Shown here in pieces: positions 1 through 8,574 of a stretch of 64,000 nt of DNA. The translations under genes were made by a program, and so were the position numbers. The DNA lies in the NCBI GenBank assembly GCA_020427005.1, contig JAGQOY010000002.1, positions 62,001 through 126,000 on the forward strand. The letters run 5' to 3'. Below the pieces are notes generated by a model. That model did not search any database and had not been told where the DNA came from. It saw only the letters and a program-made list of their open reading frames with translations. The DNA is from Planctomycetales bacterium (GTDB taxonomy: Bacteria > Planctomycetota > Planctomycetia > Pirellulales > Pirellulaceae). How positions within the stretch are numbered: position 1 is the first letter of the stretch; the number at the start of each line of letters is the position of its first letter.

Positions 1-125
1 TGGACAGCGAAATGTGCGACATGCAGCTTGTCGTAAATCAATGTAAAGCCTGTTCTGAGTACCGTAACCAACACATAGCGATCGGCAGGCAAGCCTAGCG
101 AAGGTCTACCATTTTTCGTGATCAT
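1..125 (-). CDS. Partial hypothetical protein, third gene of the sigma/kinase operon
   Basis: An open frame of 41 codons starts with ATG at 125-123 and runs off the left edge, so only the N-terminus is visible. It begins MITKNGRPSLGLPADRY and has no signal peptide in the visible part. Its ATG shares one base with the TGA of the kinase gene, an arrangement typical of translational coupling, so I read it as the next gene of the same operon. The visible residues match no family I recognise. It could be a chance frame, but the absence of stops and the exact stop/start overlap favour a real gene. Confidence 0.45.
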   Translation of the reverse strand, partial: MITKNGRPSLGLPADRYVLVTVLRTGFTLIYDKLHVAHFAV

Positions 126-1672
126 CAAGGAATTGGATTGGCTTCCACCTGCGTTTCCAAGGATTGTACTTGCCTTCGCAGTTGATTCAGTTGTTGATCG
201 ATATCTAGTCCAAATTCTGGGAACCGATTTGCCGATTGGGATTCAGTCGCAAAGACTTGTTGATGCAGGCTTTGAACGCGCTGCTCCAGGTCCTGTAAAA
301 TAGAATCCGCTGTGATAAATTGCCGTCCAAATTCGTCGAGACGTTGACTTGTGAAGTTCGGCCGATGAGTTGCCTGCGGTGCTGTCACTAATGATTGAAC
401 TTTGGTTGTGTTTTGGGTTGGCCACATCCACTGAAGTAACAAGGGACTTACGGCCAACACTAGAATTAAGATCGCGATGAGGCCCCAAGTTGATACCTTC
501 AACGAAGGATATCGTTTTGGCGATCCAAATCGAACAGGGGCAGATGCCATATGTTGTAGTAACTCAGCCACTTGGCTCGCTTGCGATGGACGACGACGCG
601 GGTCCTTGGCAAGGAGTCGATCAATTAGGGAAGATAGTTCAACCGGTACACCGTCTGTGACCTGCATCACGGGAATGTGTGGTCGATGGCAGATCCGATT
701 CATCGTTGCCATCGCATCCGTAGAACGAAACGGTGGTTGGCCGCACAACATCGTATATAGGACCGAACCGAACGAAAACAGATCGCTGGCAGTATCGACG
801 TTTTTGCCGTGTGCTTGCTCTGGTGACATGAAATCCGGGGTACCGGCCAACATGCCGCTATGAGTCAACGTGGCGGCTTGCAGTGTGCGTGCCAGGCCGA
901 AATCAGCCAGCAGTGCGCGTGAGGCTTCCGCTTCTAGCAGCACATTTCCGGGCTTGATGTCACGGTGCACGATGCCTTGTACATGGGCGGCAGATAAAGC
1001 GCTAGCTAATTGGGTTCCCAATTGAATCACCTGCTGCCAAGGCAAAGGGCCGTGTTGTAATAACCACTGATCCAATGTGGGGCCGGCGATAAACTGCATG
1101 ACGAGGGCAGGGGCGCGTTCTTCGGTAATCACATCGAAGACTGGCACGATGTGTGGATGCGCCAGTGAAGCGGCAGCTCGACCCTCGCGAACAAATCTCT
1201 GTCGGGCGCTACTTATTGGAATCAAATGCGTAGCCAAAGTTTTTACTGCCACGACACGATGTAGTTCGCCATCAAAGGCGCGAAAAACAAGTCCCATCCC
1301 TCCGCGACCAATCAACTGTTCGAGTTCGTATCGTCCAAGCCGACCTATCAGCTCAGGGTGGCTGGGTGGATCCAACAAGGGACGAAGCTGTTCTAATTCA
1401 ATTTCATGCAAATCAGAGCCCTCCCGGCGAGTTTGATCCGCGAGAGCACAAATCGAACGTGAGATGCGTTGTAGAGCTGCAGTGTCTTGTTCCGAAGACA
1501 GCGTTTCGCAGGCGTCCGCACACCAATCGGCTTGCACAGCCGAATCCATCAACTTCCGGCGACAGGATTCGCAAGTGTCGAGGTGGCGTTCTAAGTCCGT
1601 GTTAGAGCTTGCCGACGGAGCCAGCAAAGATTCCAACTCAGACAGGGAGGGGCAGGGGATCTGAGGAATCAT
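125..1672 (-). CDS. Membrane-anchored Ser/Thr protein kinase with zinc anti-sigma-like N-terminus
   Basis: 515 residues. The N-terminus carries H30-x3-C34-x2-C37, the ligand pattern of zinc anti-sigma (ZAS) domains. A PknB-type kinase domain follows from about residue 113: glycine loop GRGGMGLVF, VAVK lysine, catalytic HRDIKPGN, DFGLA magnesium site and SPEQ/GT activation region. One transmembrane segment lies near residue 400, followed by a Gln-rich, coiled-coil-like tail of about 90 residues outside the membrane. The start ATG overlaps the stop of the ECF sigma gene by 4 bases, so the two are translated together. By family knowledge such kinases phosphorylate Ser/Thr of cytosolic targets. 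I infer that this one controls the adjacent sigma factor, either by binding it through the ZAS motif or by phosphorylating it. Confidence 0.93.
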   Translation of the reverse strand: MIPQIPCPSLSELESLLAPSASSNTDLERHLDTCESCRRKLMDSAVQADWCADACETLSSEQDTAALQRISRSICALADQTRREGSDLHEIELEQLRPLLDPPSHPELIGRLGRYELEQLIGRGGMGLVFRAFDGELHRVVAVKTLATHLIPISSARQRFVREGRAAASLAHPHIVPVFDVITEERAPALVMQFIAGPTLDQWLLQHGPLPWQQVIQLGTQLASALSAAHVQGIVHRDIKPGNVLLEAEASRALLADFGLARTLQAATLTHSGMLAGTPDFMSPEQAHGKNVDTASDLFSFGSVLYTMLCGQPPFRSTDAMATMNRICHRPHIPVMQVTDGVPVELSSLIDRLLAKDPRRRPSQASQVAELLQHMASAPVRFGSPKRYPSLKVSTWGLIAILILVLAVSPLLLQWMWPTQNTTKVQSLVTAPQATHRPNFTSQRLDEFGRQFITADSILQDLEQRVQSLHQQVFATESQSANRFPEFGLDIDQQLNQLRRQVQSLETQVEANPIP

Positions 1673-2322
1673 TTTAGCTCCTCATTTGTCGAAGTGGCCA
1701 ATAGCGACCGCTCACCCGAAGACTCTAACCACTCAACTTCGGCGCGTAGCAGCTTGAGGACTCTGCAGCGGGCTACATGCAATGCACCTAAGGTCATGCT
1801 TAATTGTTTGGCTGCCGCCGCATCCTCGAGCTGAGATATCTTTGTCAGATAGAAAGCTTGCCAGGTGTTTTCATTGACGCGTTTCTGCACGCGTCCCGCG
1901 GCGACACGAAAGACGCTGCGTCGATACTCTTGAGTAATCCAGTCGTATTCCGATGGAGGGACGTGGCCTACCGTTTCCACATTTTGTGATTCAAGCTCAC
2001 GCAACCAACTATCCGTGATTGCGCGGACGATGGGTCGACGCGCATTACCGGATAACATGTCAGCAATTAGATTTCTTGCAATTGCACCTAGCCAACTCCG
2101 AAATTTGGCTCGTCGTTGATCCGGCTCAAAGCGATGAATGGCCCGCGCGACCGCCATGAGTATTTCTTGAACTAAATCCTCCGCATCAACCGGCTGAAGC
2201 CCTTTGCGACGCGCGATGCTCAGCAATACTGGGGCGTAAAGATCCACAAACTCCTGCCACGCTTCCACATCCGCGGTTTCCGCGAGTCGTATTACCAGAC
2301 TGATGCGTGTGTCAGGAAACAT
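1669..2322 (-). CDS. RNA polymerase ECF-type sigma factor
   Basis: 217 residues with sigma region 2 (about 25-95; AEDLVQEILMAVARAI and FRSWLGAIARNLIADML) and a region 4 helix-turn-helix near 150-200 (AFYLTKISQLEDAAAAKQLS). The N-terminus FPDTRISLVIRLAE is the usual beginning of planctomycete ECF factors, which supports the ATG at 2322. That ATG has no Shine-Dalgarno of its own and lies 3 bases after the stop of a 16-codon leader ORF that does have one. It overlaps the kinase gene by 4 bases. It should direct RNA polymerase to a dedicated promoter set, gated by the kinase. Confidence 0.93.
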   Translation of the reverse strand: MFPDTRISLVIRLAETADVEAWQEFVDLYAPVLLSIARRKGLQPVDAEDLVQEILMAVARAIHRFEPDQRRAKFRSWLGAIARNLIADMLSGNARRPIVRAITDSWLRELESQNVETVGHVPPSEYDWITQEYRRSVFRVAAGRVQKRVNENTWQAFYLTKISQLEDAAAAKQLSMTLGALHVARCRVLKLLRAEVEWLESSGERSLLATSTNEELK

Positions 2323-2325
2323 GGC

Positions 2326-2376
2326 TTATTGGATGATAAGGGAAGAACTGGTGTTACAAGCGATGTCCGATGCCAT
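2326..2376 (-). CDS. Possible 16-residue leader peptide before the sigma gene
   Basis: ATG at 2376-2374 is preceded by GAGAGGAG with a 7-base spacer, a near-ideal ribosome binding site, and opens a 16-codon frame that ends in TAA 3 bases before the sigma ATG. It is in the same frame as the sigma gene. The sigma ATG itself lacks a Shine-Dalgarno, so ribosomes ending here could restart on it. The peptide (MASDIACNTSSSLIIQ) resembles nothing I know. Function as a coupling leader is inference. Confidence 0.35.
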   Translation of the reverse strand: MASDIACNTSSSLIIQ

Positions 2377-2673
2377 AGGTTTACTCCTCTCTGGTGTATT
2401 CCAGATTACACTTAAACCAAGAAATTTTTAGAGAAATATTGGACACTTCTCCGCGGACGCTCCATCCTTTTCAGGGAGGGGGGGACAAGCCTGGGAGGGT
2501 AAGTTTGCCAAATTCCGTGATCGCCCCATTGCCATCCACCGTGATCGCAGCTTTGTAGTACTAGTGTGCGCACCGTTGCAGTGCAAAATGTAAGTCCACT
2601 GACCAGCAAGACGCGATAGGCTTTCATCATTGATGGCGGGCGGTTTACGAGAAAAGTCAAAACTAGAGGACGA

Positions 2674-5583
2674 TTAGTCGCTAGGTGGAATCTGTTCAAA
2701 AGTCAAATTGCCAATTCGGTACTTACGCCAATCCTTGAAATCAAAATGCCACCATTCATATTCATAAATCGTAAAACCTTCCGCTTGCATCGCTGTTCTC
2801 AATAGTTCTCGATACCAGCGTTGGCGATTTGTGCCACCCGGGTACAACGGAAATGAGCGCGGCGAGAACTCATCGTACCCGGCCACCATCGGAATGGGCT
2901 GGCCAGTGCGAAGATCATATAGTGTCAGATCCACTGCACAGCCTCGATTGTGCCGAGAACCGCGGGCTGGATTGGCCACGAAATCCTTCATGGAATCGGG
3001 AGTGGCATCCCAAAACATTTTTGTAACGTACCAAGGACGATAGGCGTCGTGAATCAGTAGTCCCAATCCTTCCGAACTTAGTTTTTTGTGGACTCGGATT
3101 AGAGCTTCTGCCGCCGGCCGCTGCAGAAAGGCCCGAGCCTGCTGATAAAACTGCGAGCCAGTGAAGTTGTTGGTGGTGGCATAACGGATATCTAGTTGAA
3201 CACTGGGATCTAGGCTAACGACTTCAACGAGTTCGCTAGGACGAAAATCCCCATTTTCTTCCGGCGGCAGTGCCTTTTGGGCTACCTCACGCAGCTCTTC
3301 AATGGGCCGAAGAGGTGTGATCTTAAATGTTTGCCCGTCACGAGTACCAACTTCACGCCGAAAGAATTCAACTTCCGCAGCAGTCACTTTGGTGGCTATG
3401 CCATGCTCGTTCCGCGAGAACTTCAAACCTTCGCCGTGGTACAGACCGTAATTGGGAAACAAATAAGTGTTTTCATCAATCTCGGTGAGGGGGTAATAGT
3501 AAAACCACTCAATAAGAGCAACTAATTGCTGGCCGTCTTCTAGAATGTAGAGCGTGTTATGATCCCAACCATATTCGCCAATCAAACCTTTCCATCGCTG
3601 AGGAGCATCCGCAGGTGGGGATTCCGCCTGACGCTCGAGCTTTTGTTCTCCAATTGCCAGCATGCCTGGTTGCTCCAAGCGAACTTCGGGACCAAATCCG
3701 AATACATCGTCAATGATTATGCCTCCATCGCTGTCTCGGGCACGAAGTTCTCGACGGAACGATCCACGTTGCAAGAATGTTCGACCATTGTATTCCGAGA
3801 TTTGTACTCGCGATTGATTTGCTGGATCTTCGTAGCTGCCAACCATGGCGGTAGCTCGCTCGCTGGGCAACGAGGTTGTAGTTTCATAATTGGGTAAAGG
3901 TTTGCCATCTTGCGCGGCTAGCATCAATCGTAGAGCATAATCGGACAATCGGCCCACCACGCCATTGCTTCCGTCAAGTGCACTAGCTGCAACAACGCCT
4001 ATCTTTCGTTCTGGGAGTGCCTCTAGTTGAGTCGAAAATCCGTAGATAGCTCCCCCATGACCAACCTTCTGATATCCATCCAAGTCTTGGATATGAAATC
4101 CAATTCCAAAGGACTGTGGAGTTCCATCTAATTCTTTCTGAGGAGTGAGCATGGCTTCGAGCACATTGGAGCTGATGATCTGCTGGCCATCCAATGATCC
4201 ACCTTCAAAAATACACATCATGAATTTTGAAAGATCAGTAACGCTTGAATAGAGATTTCCTGCTGGTCCAGTACCGAGCAGAAAGTTTGGAGCTTCGAAT
4301 CGTCGGTCGTCGTAAGTGTGCATCCAGCCAGTGGCTAGATCACGTTCATGTTCCGGTGAGACTTCAAAGCTGCTGTGCTCCATACCAAGAGGATCAAGAA
4401 TATTGGTCCGGACTTGCTGCGGGTGACTACTCCCTGAGGAATGTTCTAAGATGGTTCCTACAACAGCCACAGCGGCATTGGAATACTTGGTTCTCGTGTT
4501 CGGAGCGTACACGAGTGAGGTTTGGTTAAGGCTGGTCACAGTGGATGCGAGCGATGGTTGAGTTGGATCAAAGTAATTGCCAATCGGCGATTCTCGCACA
4601 AGTCCGGAACGATGGGTCATCAGTTGTCTAAGAGTGATCGATTCGCCAAAAGCATTGTGAGGTTGAAACTCTGGCAATAGTTCTTGTATCGGCTGATCTA
4701 AATCCAATTTCCCATCTTCTACTTGTTGCATCACAGCGATGTCGGTGAACAGCTTGGATACCGAACCCACACGATAGACAGTATTCTCGGTGGCAGGTGT
4801 TTTCTTATCGGCATCTTGATGTCCGAATCCCTTCGCCCACACGATTCGGTTCTTTTCAACGATGGAAATTGACAGGGCAGGTAGTTGTTTGGCTAGTACT
4901 TCATATTGCACAGCTGTGCGTAATTTTTCGATCGCAGGGTTGTAGTCAACTTCGGCGGGCGGTTGATACGAAACCTGCTGGGCTAGTGAGCTGGCCAACT
5001 CGAGTAGGCCAACGCTCTGTAGATTGCACATGATAGCAACACTGGTACCAGACTCAGGTAAAATGTACAGGATCGTGGATGTGCCGGCTTGACCTCCGGT
5101 GTGCCAGACGCATTTCTCTTGCCCGTTTAGTCCAATTCGCCAACCAAGCCCGTAACCGGTTTCATCCTGATTGCTCGTGACTTGTGAAGTCCACATAGTC
5201 GCCAATGATTCGCGAGATAGTAGCTTGCCTGTATTGAGAGCAATTGCGAATTTGACCAGATCGCAGGGAGTAGACAGCAATCCTCCGCCTGGGATTTTCA
5301 TACTTGTGTCGTGCAGCGGAGCGTTGTAGAGTTGCCCAGCCTGCAAATTGGAGTAGTCTCCAAAGCGGCTGAGAAGCGATTGGTTTGGGCGCACGTAGCC
5401 GCGTGTGCGATTAGAAATGACTGTAAATAGGTCATCAATAACCGTATTGGACATATCTGCAGGTTCGAAAACGTACTTGGTCAGCAATCGTGGAAAGGGT
5501 GTTCCCGTTGCTCCTTCAGCTACATTGCCTAGCAAGTTGTAGCCAAATGTAGAGTACAAGTACTTGCTACCGGGTTCATGCAA
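2674..5583 (-). pseudogene. C-terminal part of broken beta-lactamase / beta-lactamase / VanX-type dipeptidase gene
   Basis: This 969-codon frame lacks its natural start: it opens at a TTG with no ribosome binding site and continues, in the same frame, a 142-residue fragment at 5665-6093 separated only by a TAA at 5665-5667 and 27 open codons. It holds the rest of a first class C-like serine hydrolase domain (YST, then HTGG). A complete second domain follows (SVSK near 270, YSNAA near 365, HGG near 520). The C-terminus is an M15D D-Ala-D-Ala dipeptidase domain with zinc motif SRHNRGCAVDL and EWWH near 940. By family, such proteins cut peptidoglycan precursors or D-amino peptides outside the cytoplasm. 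The second hydrolase and VanX domains could still work if translated, but no good start is visible. Confidence 0.8.
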
Positions 5584-5664
5584 AAGCGGATCGTCGCGAA
5601 AGGTTGCCAGAGCCGATGCAAGATCAAAATAATGCTCTGTCGATAAGGTTTCCGCTTCAGATTT

Positions 5665-6093
5665 TTAGTGGCGGACGCCTCCAAGGTGCCCAAGCAATTG
5701 TCGTGCTGATACTGTCCATTCTTTGTCGGGAAAATCGGGACAGTAGTTACGAACACTGTGGTCAAAGTCTACTTTGCCCTCTTCGACCAACGACATGATG
5801 ACTACTGCCGTCATAGTCTTTGCAACGGAGGCAGTGCGGTACTTGGTATCTGCGCTGACTGGTACCTGGTTTTCTGCGTCTGCTTGTCCGCAGCTGGCTG
5901 TGAAAAGCAGTTGATTGTTTCGGCCGACTGCCACGGTGATTCCCGGAATGCCCTGCGCCTGCCGAAACGATTCAAGTTGTTCCTGGAGCGAGTATTCGGT
6001 TAGTGTTGACCGGAACGGCGACTGGGCCAAGTTTTGGTTGGACAGCGAAAGCAGCACTAGCAGAATATAATAACAACGTTTCATCGTTTTCAT
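5665..6093 (-). pseudogene. N-terminal fragment of the same beta-lactamase-family gene, cut by TAA
   Basis: 142 residues starting MKTMKRCYYILLVLLSLSNQ, an export signal, followed by the start of a serine hydrolase domain: active-site SVAK near residue 91, then LLGHLGGVRH at the very end. Homologues continue after GVRH with Tyr-Lys-Ser. Here the Tyr position is TAA and the frame resumes with Lys-Ser-Glu, so one base change (TAT or TAC to TAA) explains the break. Read through, the gene would be 2674-6093 and about 1,139 codons. The fragment alone lacks the YxN and HTGG motifs and should be inactive. It lies 66 bases after the amidohydrolase gene on the same strand. A sequencing error remains possible. 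Confidence 0.85.
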
Positions 6094-6159
6094 CTATTGA
6101 AAATCATGTGAAGTTTGAACGCCCGCCGCACTATGTTTGCGTTCGATTGTAGTTGAGGG

Positions 6160-7491
6160 CTATCTGAGTGGGGGCGCTACGTTCGACTTGGGAACAAGGT
6201 GACCGTTGAGGATCACTTGCTCGACCTGATACATGGAAGTCAAATCCTCCAACGGATTGCCGCGAACAATCACTATGTCTGCCAGTTTACCTGTTTCTAT
6301 CGATCCAATTCGGTCGGCACACCCCAGAAACTGGGCATTCGCAAGCGTCGAGGCTTGAATGACGTCCATGTTTGTCATGCCTGCCTCGTGAAGTAGTTCC
6401 ATCTCTCTCTGGAACGCCCAGCCCATGGGAACATGGCGCGACCAGGTATGCGAACCTGTTACGACGCGGATGCCCGCTTTATGGCAAATGCCAACAAACC
6501 GAAGCATGTTCTCAAATCCGCGCACATGAAACTCCTCAACGTCTTTGTCTCCGGCGCGCCGTTCAAAGGTTGCCAGCGTGGGAGATAGTACCGTGTTGTG
6601 CAGTTTCATGACTGCTAAGGCATTCGCCACGCGCTGGTTGTCATTGAAATTGAGTGTGGCCCACAAGCGATAGCGACCATCTTCACGCGCGGAATTCTCG
6701 GCAAACACCGCACTGCGAAAGGTGGCCGCGATGTCTGGTTCGGCTAAAGTAGTTCCCAAAGACGTAATATGCTCTAGACCGTCTAGACCAGCTTCAATTG
6801 CTGAATCCGCGTCAACAAGTTCCAAGTGCGCCGTCACAGGAATTCCCAGACCATGGGCTGTCGTACATGTAGCGCGAATTTCATCGAGCGGCAATCGGAA
6901 GTAGACTTTAATGGCCGACGCACCTCGGTCGAAGAATCGTCGAGTGGCCGCTCTTGCTTCCTCTACGGAGTCGATCTCGATCGCATTTTTGGGCCAGGCA
7001 CAGGGCGCCTGATCAAAGTGCGGACCCGTCAGGAATAGTCGCGGAGCAAGAGATTTAGAAGTTTTATAAGAATCATAGACTTCGATAGGTCGGCCAGGAT
7101 CTCTTGCTGTCGTTACACCATGTGATAGAAATAGAGGTGGCAAGGAATGTACGGTCTCTCCTTCCGCCGTATGGAAATGAGAGTCCACTAGGCCTGGGAG
7201 AATGGCCTTGCCTTGAGCAGCAATGTGCATCGAATTCTCAGGGATGTCGATGTTGCTGCGTTTACCCACAGCCACGATCCGTTCGCCGCGCAGGACAACA
7301 ACTGCATCCTCCAGCGGAACTGCACCTGTGCCATCGATCAACAAACCTCCTTCGATGACAATTGCTTGTTTCTCCTCTGGCAGTGGTGGAGGGTTTATTT
7401 CTTGAAGGCGCCTAAACTCTCCTTCTGCCTGGAGATTGGACCAGCACATGCAAGTGAGGCAGAGCAGGGCTAATTGGCTAATGAGCGGCAT
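6160..7491 (-). CDS. Exported amidohydrolase, imidazolonepropionase-like
   Basis: 443 residues with a signal peptide (LALLCLTCMCWSNLQA) and AGGGAG 6 bases before the ATG. Amidohydrolase landmarks are present: beta-sandwich start IDGTGAVPLEDAVVVL, metal site VDSHFHTAEG (HxH), IKVYF lysine near 190, VTAHLE and EHITSLG histidines, and the closing GSIETGKLADIVIV. The position that in most relatives reads TGTD, with the catalytic aspartate, here reads TGSHTWSRHVP. A subgroup of exported amidohydrolases has this GSHT form, so it may be a natural variant. The substrate is unknown; cyclic amides or dipeptides are typical. Its location upstream of the D-Ala-D-Ala peptidase gene may hint at a shared substrate class. 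Confidence 0.87.
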   Translation of the reverse strand: MPLISQLALLCLTCMCWSNLQAEGEFRRLQEINPPPLPEEKQAIVIEGGLLIDGTGAVPLEDAVVVLRGERIVAVGKRSNIDIPENSMHIAAQGKAILPGLVDSHFHTAEGETVHSLPPLFLSHGVTTARDPGRPIEVYDSYKTSKSLAPRLFLTGPHFDQAPCAWPKNAIEIDSVEEARAATRRFFDRGASAIKVYFRLPLDEIRATCTTAHGLGIPVTAHLELVDADSAIEAGLDGLEHITSLGTTLAEPDIAATFRSAVFAENSAREDGRYRLWATLNFNDNQRVANALAVMKLHNTVLSPTLATFERRAGDKDVEEFHVRGFENMLRFVGICHKAGIRVVTGSHTWSRHVPMGWAFQREMELLHEAGMTNMDVIQASTLANAQFLGCADRIGSIETGKLADIVIVRGNPLEDLTSMYQVEQVILNGHLVPKSNVAPPLR

Positions 7492-7594
7492 TTGGAACTC
7501 CCTAGCTTTCTTCGGATCGGAACTACGGAGGTTTTTTGCAATTACTCCGCGTGGTAGTTGAAGTAGCGGATACGCGCAATATGTAACTTTACGC

Positions 7595-8389
7595 CTATTG
7601 AGTTTGTGTCGTCAAATCGCGTAATTGCTCGATCTTCTCCTCGGACAAAGTCGCGACTTTCGTTCGGGCTGTTAAACTGACCACTCCATTCGGTGTGTTC
7701 ACAGTAAGATTCATTATGCCTGGCACAAAACCACGCTTTTTCAATTCACCTGAGACGGCGAGTTGCGGTATCGGTGGGAGTTTCTTCTCAATTAGCGCCT
7801 TTCGATAAGCATTCAAAAAGTCATACTTGAAAAACCGATCCATTTGTTGCTCATCAACGTCGAGTGAGCTTTGGAACACATAATTTAGGAATTGATTGCT
7901 GATTTTGATTTCATCGGCAGTTTCTGAGACTTCGAATTCGGGCTTGAGTGAAGCCATAACGAACCGCTTGACGTCATTGTCAGGAGCACGTGCTAATGTG
8001 GCGTTGGTCCTTTCAGTTGATGACAGCGCCCAGTCTTCGCAGGCTGCTTGTGTGAACAACTGTCCACTTGAGCATTCTGTCCATTCCATCCGATCCAAAT
8101 CAAAGATTGCAATTGGTTGCTGCGAAATTGAATCTAATTCAATTGCTAGAGAGTCTATGAAACAAATCTCAAAAGAGAGTAACTGTTCGTTTAGTGATAA
8201 CTCAAGTTGTAATTCGAACGCTGTTGGAAATTGAGTTAGCAGCTGTACAGTTTCTCTCGTGACCGACATTTCTTCATCGTTCTCAGTGATCGGAATTTGA
8301 ACATTGTTCTGAGTGATCGGCATTTGCTTGTTGTCAGAACACCCTGCCAACATTGTCAGAAAGCAGAGAAAAGCCAATCGCATGACCAT
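7595..8389 (-). CDS. Hypothetical lipoprotein with N-terminal repeats
   Basis: 264 residues. The N-terminus MVMRLAFLCFLTMLAGCSDN has a lipobox with Cys17, so it should be lipid-anchored outside the cytoplasm. Right after the cysteine come near-copies of a 9-residue unit (MPITQNNVQ, IPITENDEE, MSVTRETVQ), encoded by a DNA repeat. The remaining 220 residues are acidic and mixed alpha/beta with no motif I recognise. The stop lies 103 bases before the amidohydrolase start. A second ATG two codons in is an equally good start. Confidence 0.72.
   Translation of the reverse strand: MVMRLAFLCFLTMLAGCSDNKQMPITQNNVQIPITENDEEMSVTRETVQLLTQFPTAFELQLELSLNEQLLSFEICFIDSLAIELDSISQQPIAIFDLDRMEWTECSSGQLFTQAACEDWALSSTERTNATLARAPDNDVKRFVMASLKPEFEVSETADEIKISNQFLNYVFQSSLDVDEQQMDRFFKYDFLNAYRKALIEKKLPPIPQLAVSGELKKRGFVPGIMNLTVNTPNGVVSLTARTKVATLSEEKIEQLRDLTTQTQ
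8279..8332. repeat. 27-base tandem repeat inside the lipoprotein gene
   Basis: Two adjacent copies with a 27-base period (8279-8305 and 8306-8332), sharing GTTCT-AGTGATCGG-ATTTG. They encode two 9-residue units just after the lipid-anchored cysteine. A third, more diverged unit precedes them on the plus strand. Confidence 0.7.
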
Positions 8390-8574
8390 ACAACATCCGA
8401 TGTAATCGCAAAGTCGTTAAACAACAACCGAAAGTTGGCTGTCAATTGCAAACATCATAACGTTCTCGAAATGCTATATTCAAGAAGTCCGCCGACACGC
8501 ACGGGTCCAATAGCCAGGCAGGCTGCTATGTAGCGAGGAATATCTCGATTTATTGGAAAAGGGCTGAGTATGGA

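Noticed and set aside
2412..2630. 72-codon minus-strand frame with a signal-like start (MMKAYRVLLVSGLTFC)
   Set aside because: No ribosome binding site, an Arg/Pro-rich tail unlike an exported protein, and no recognised family; too weak to call.
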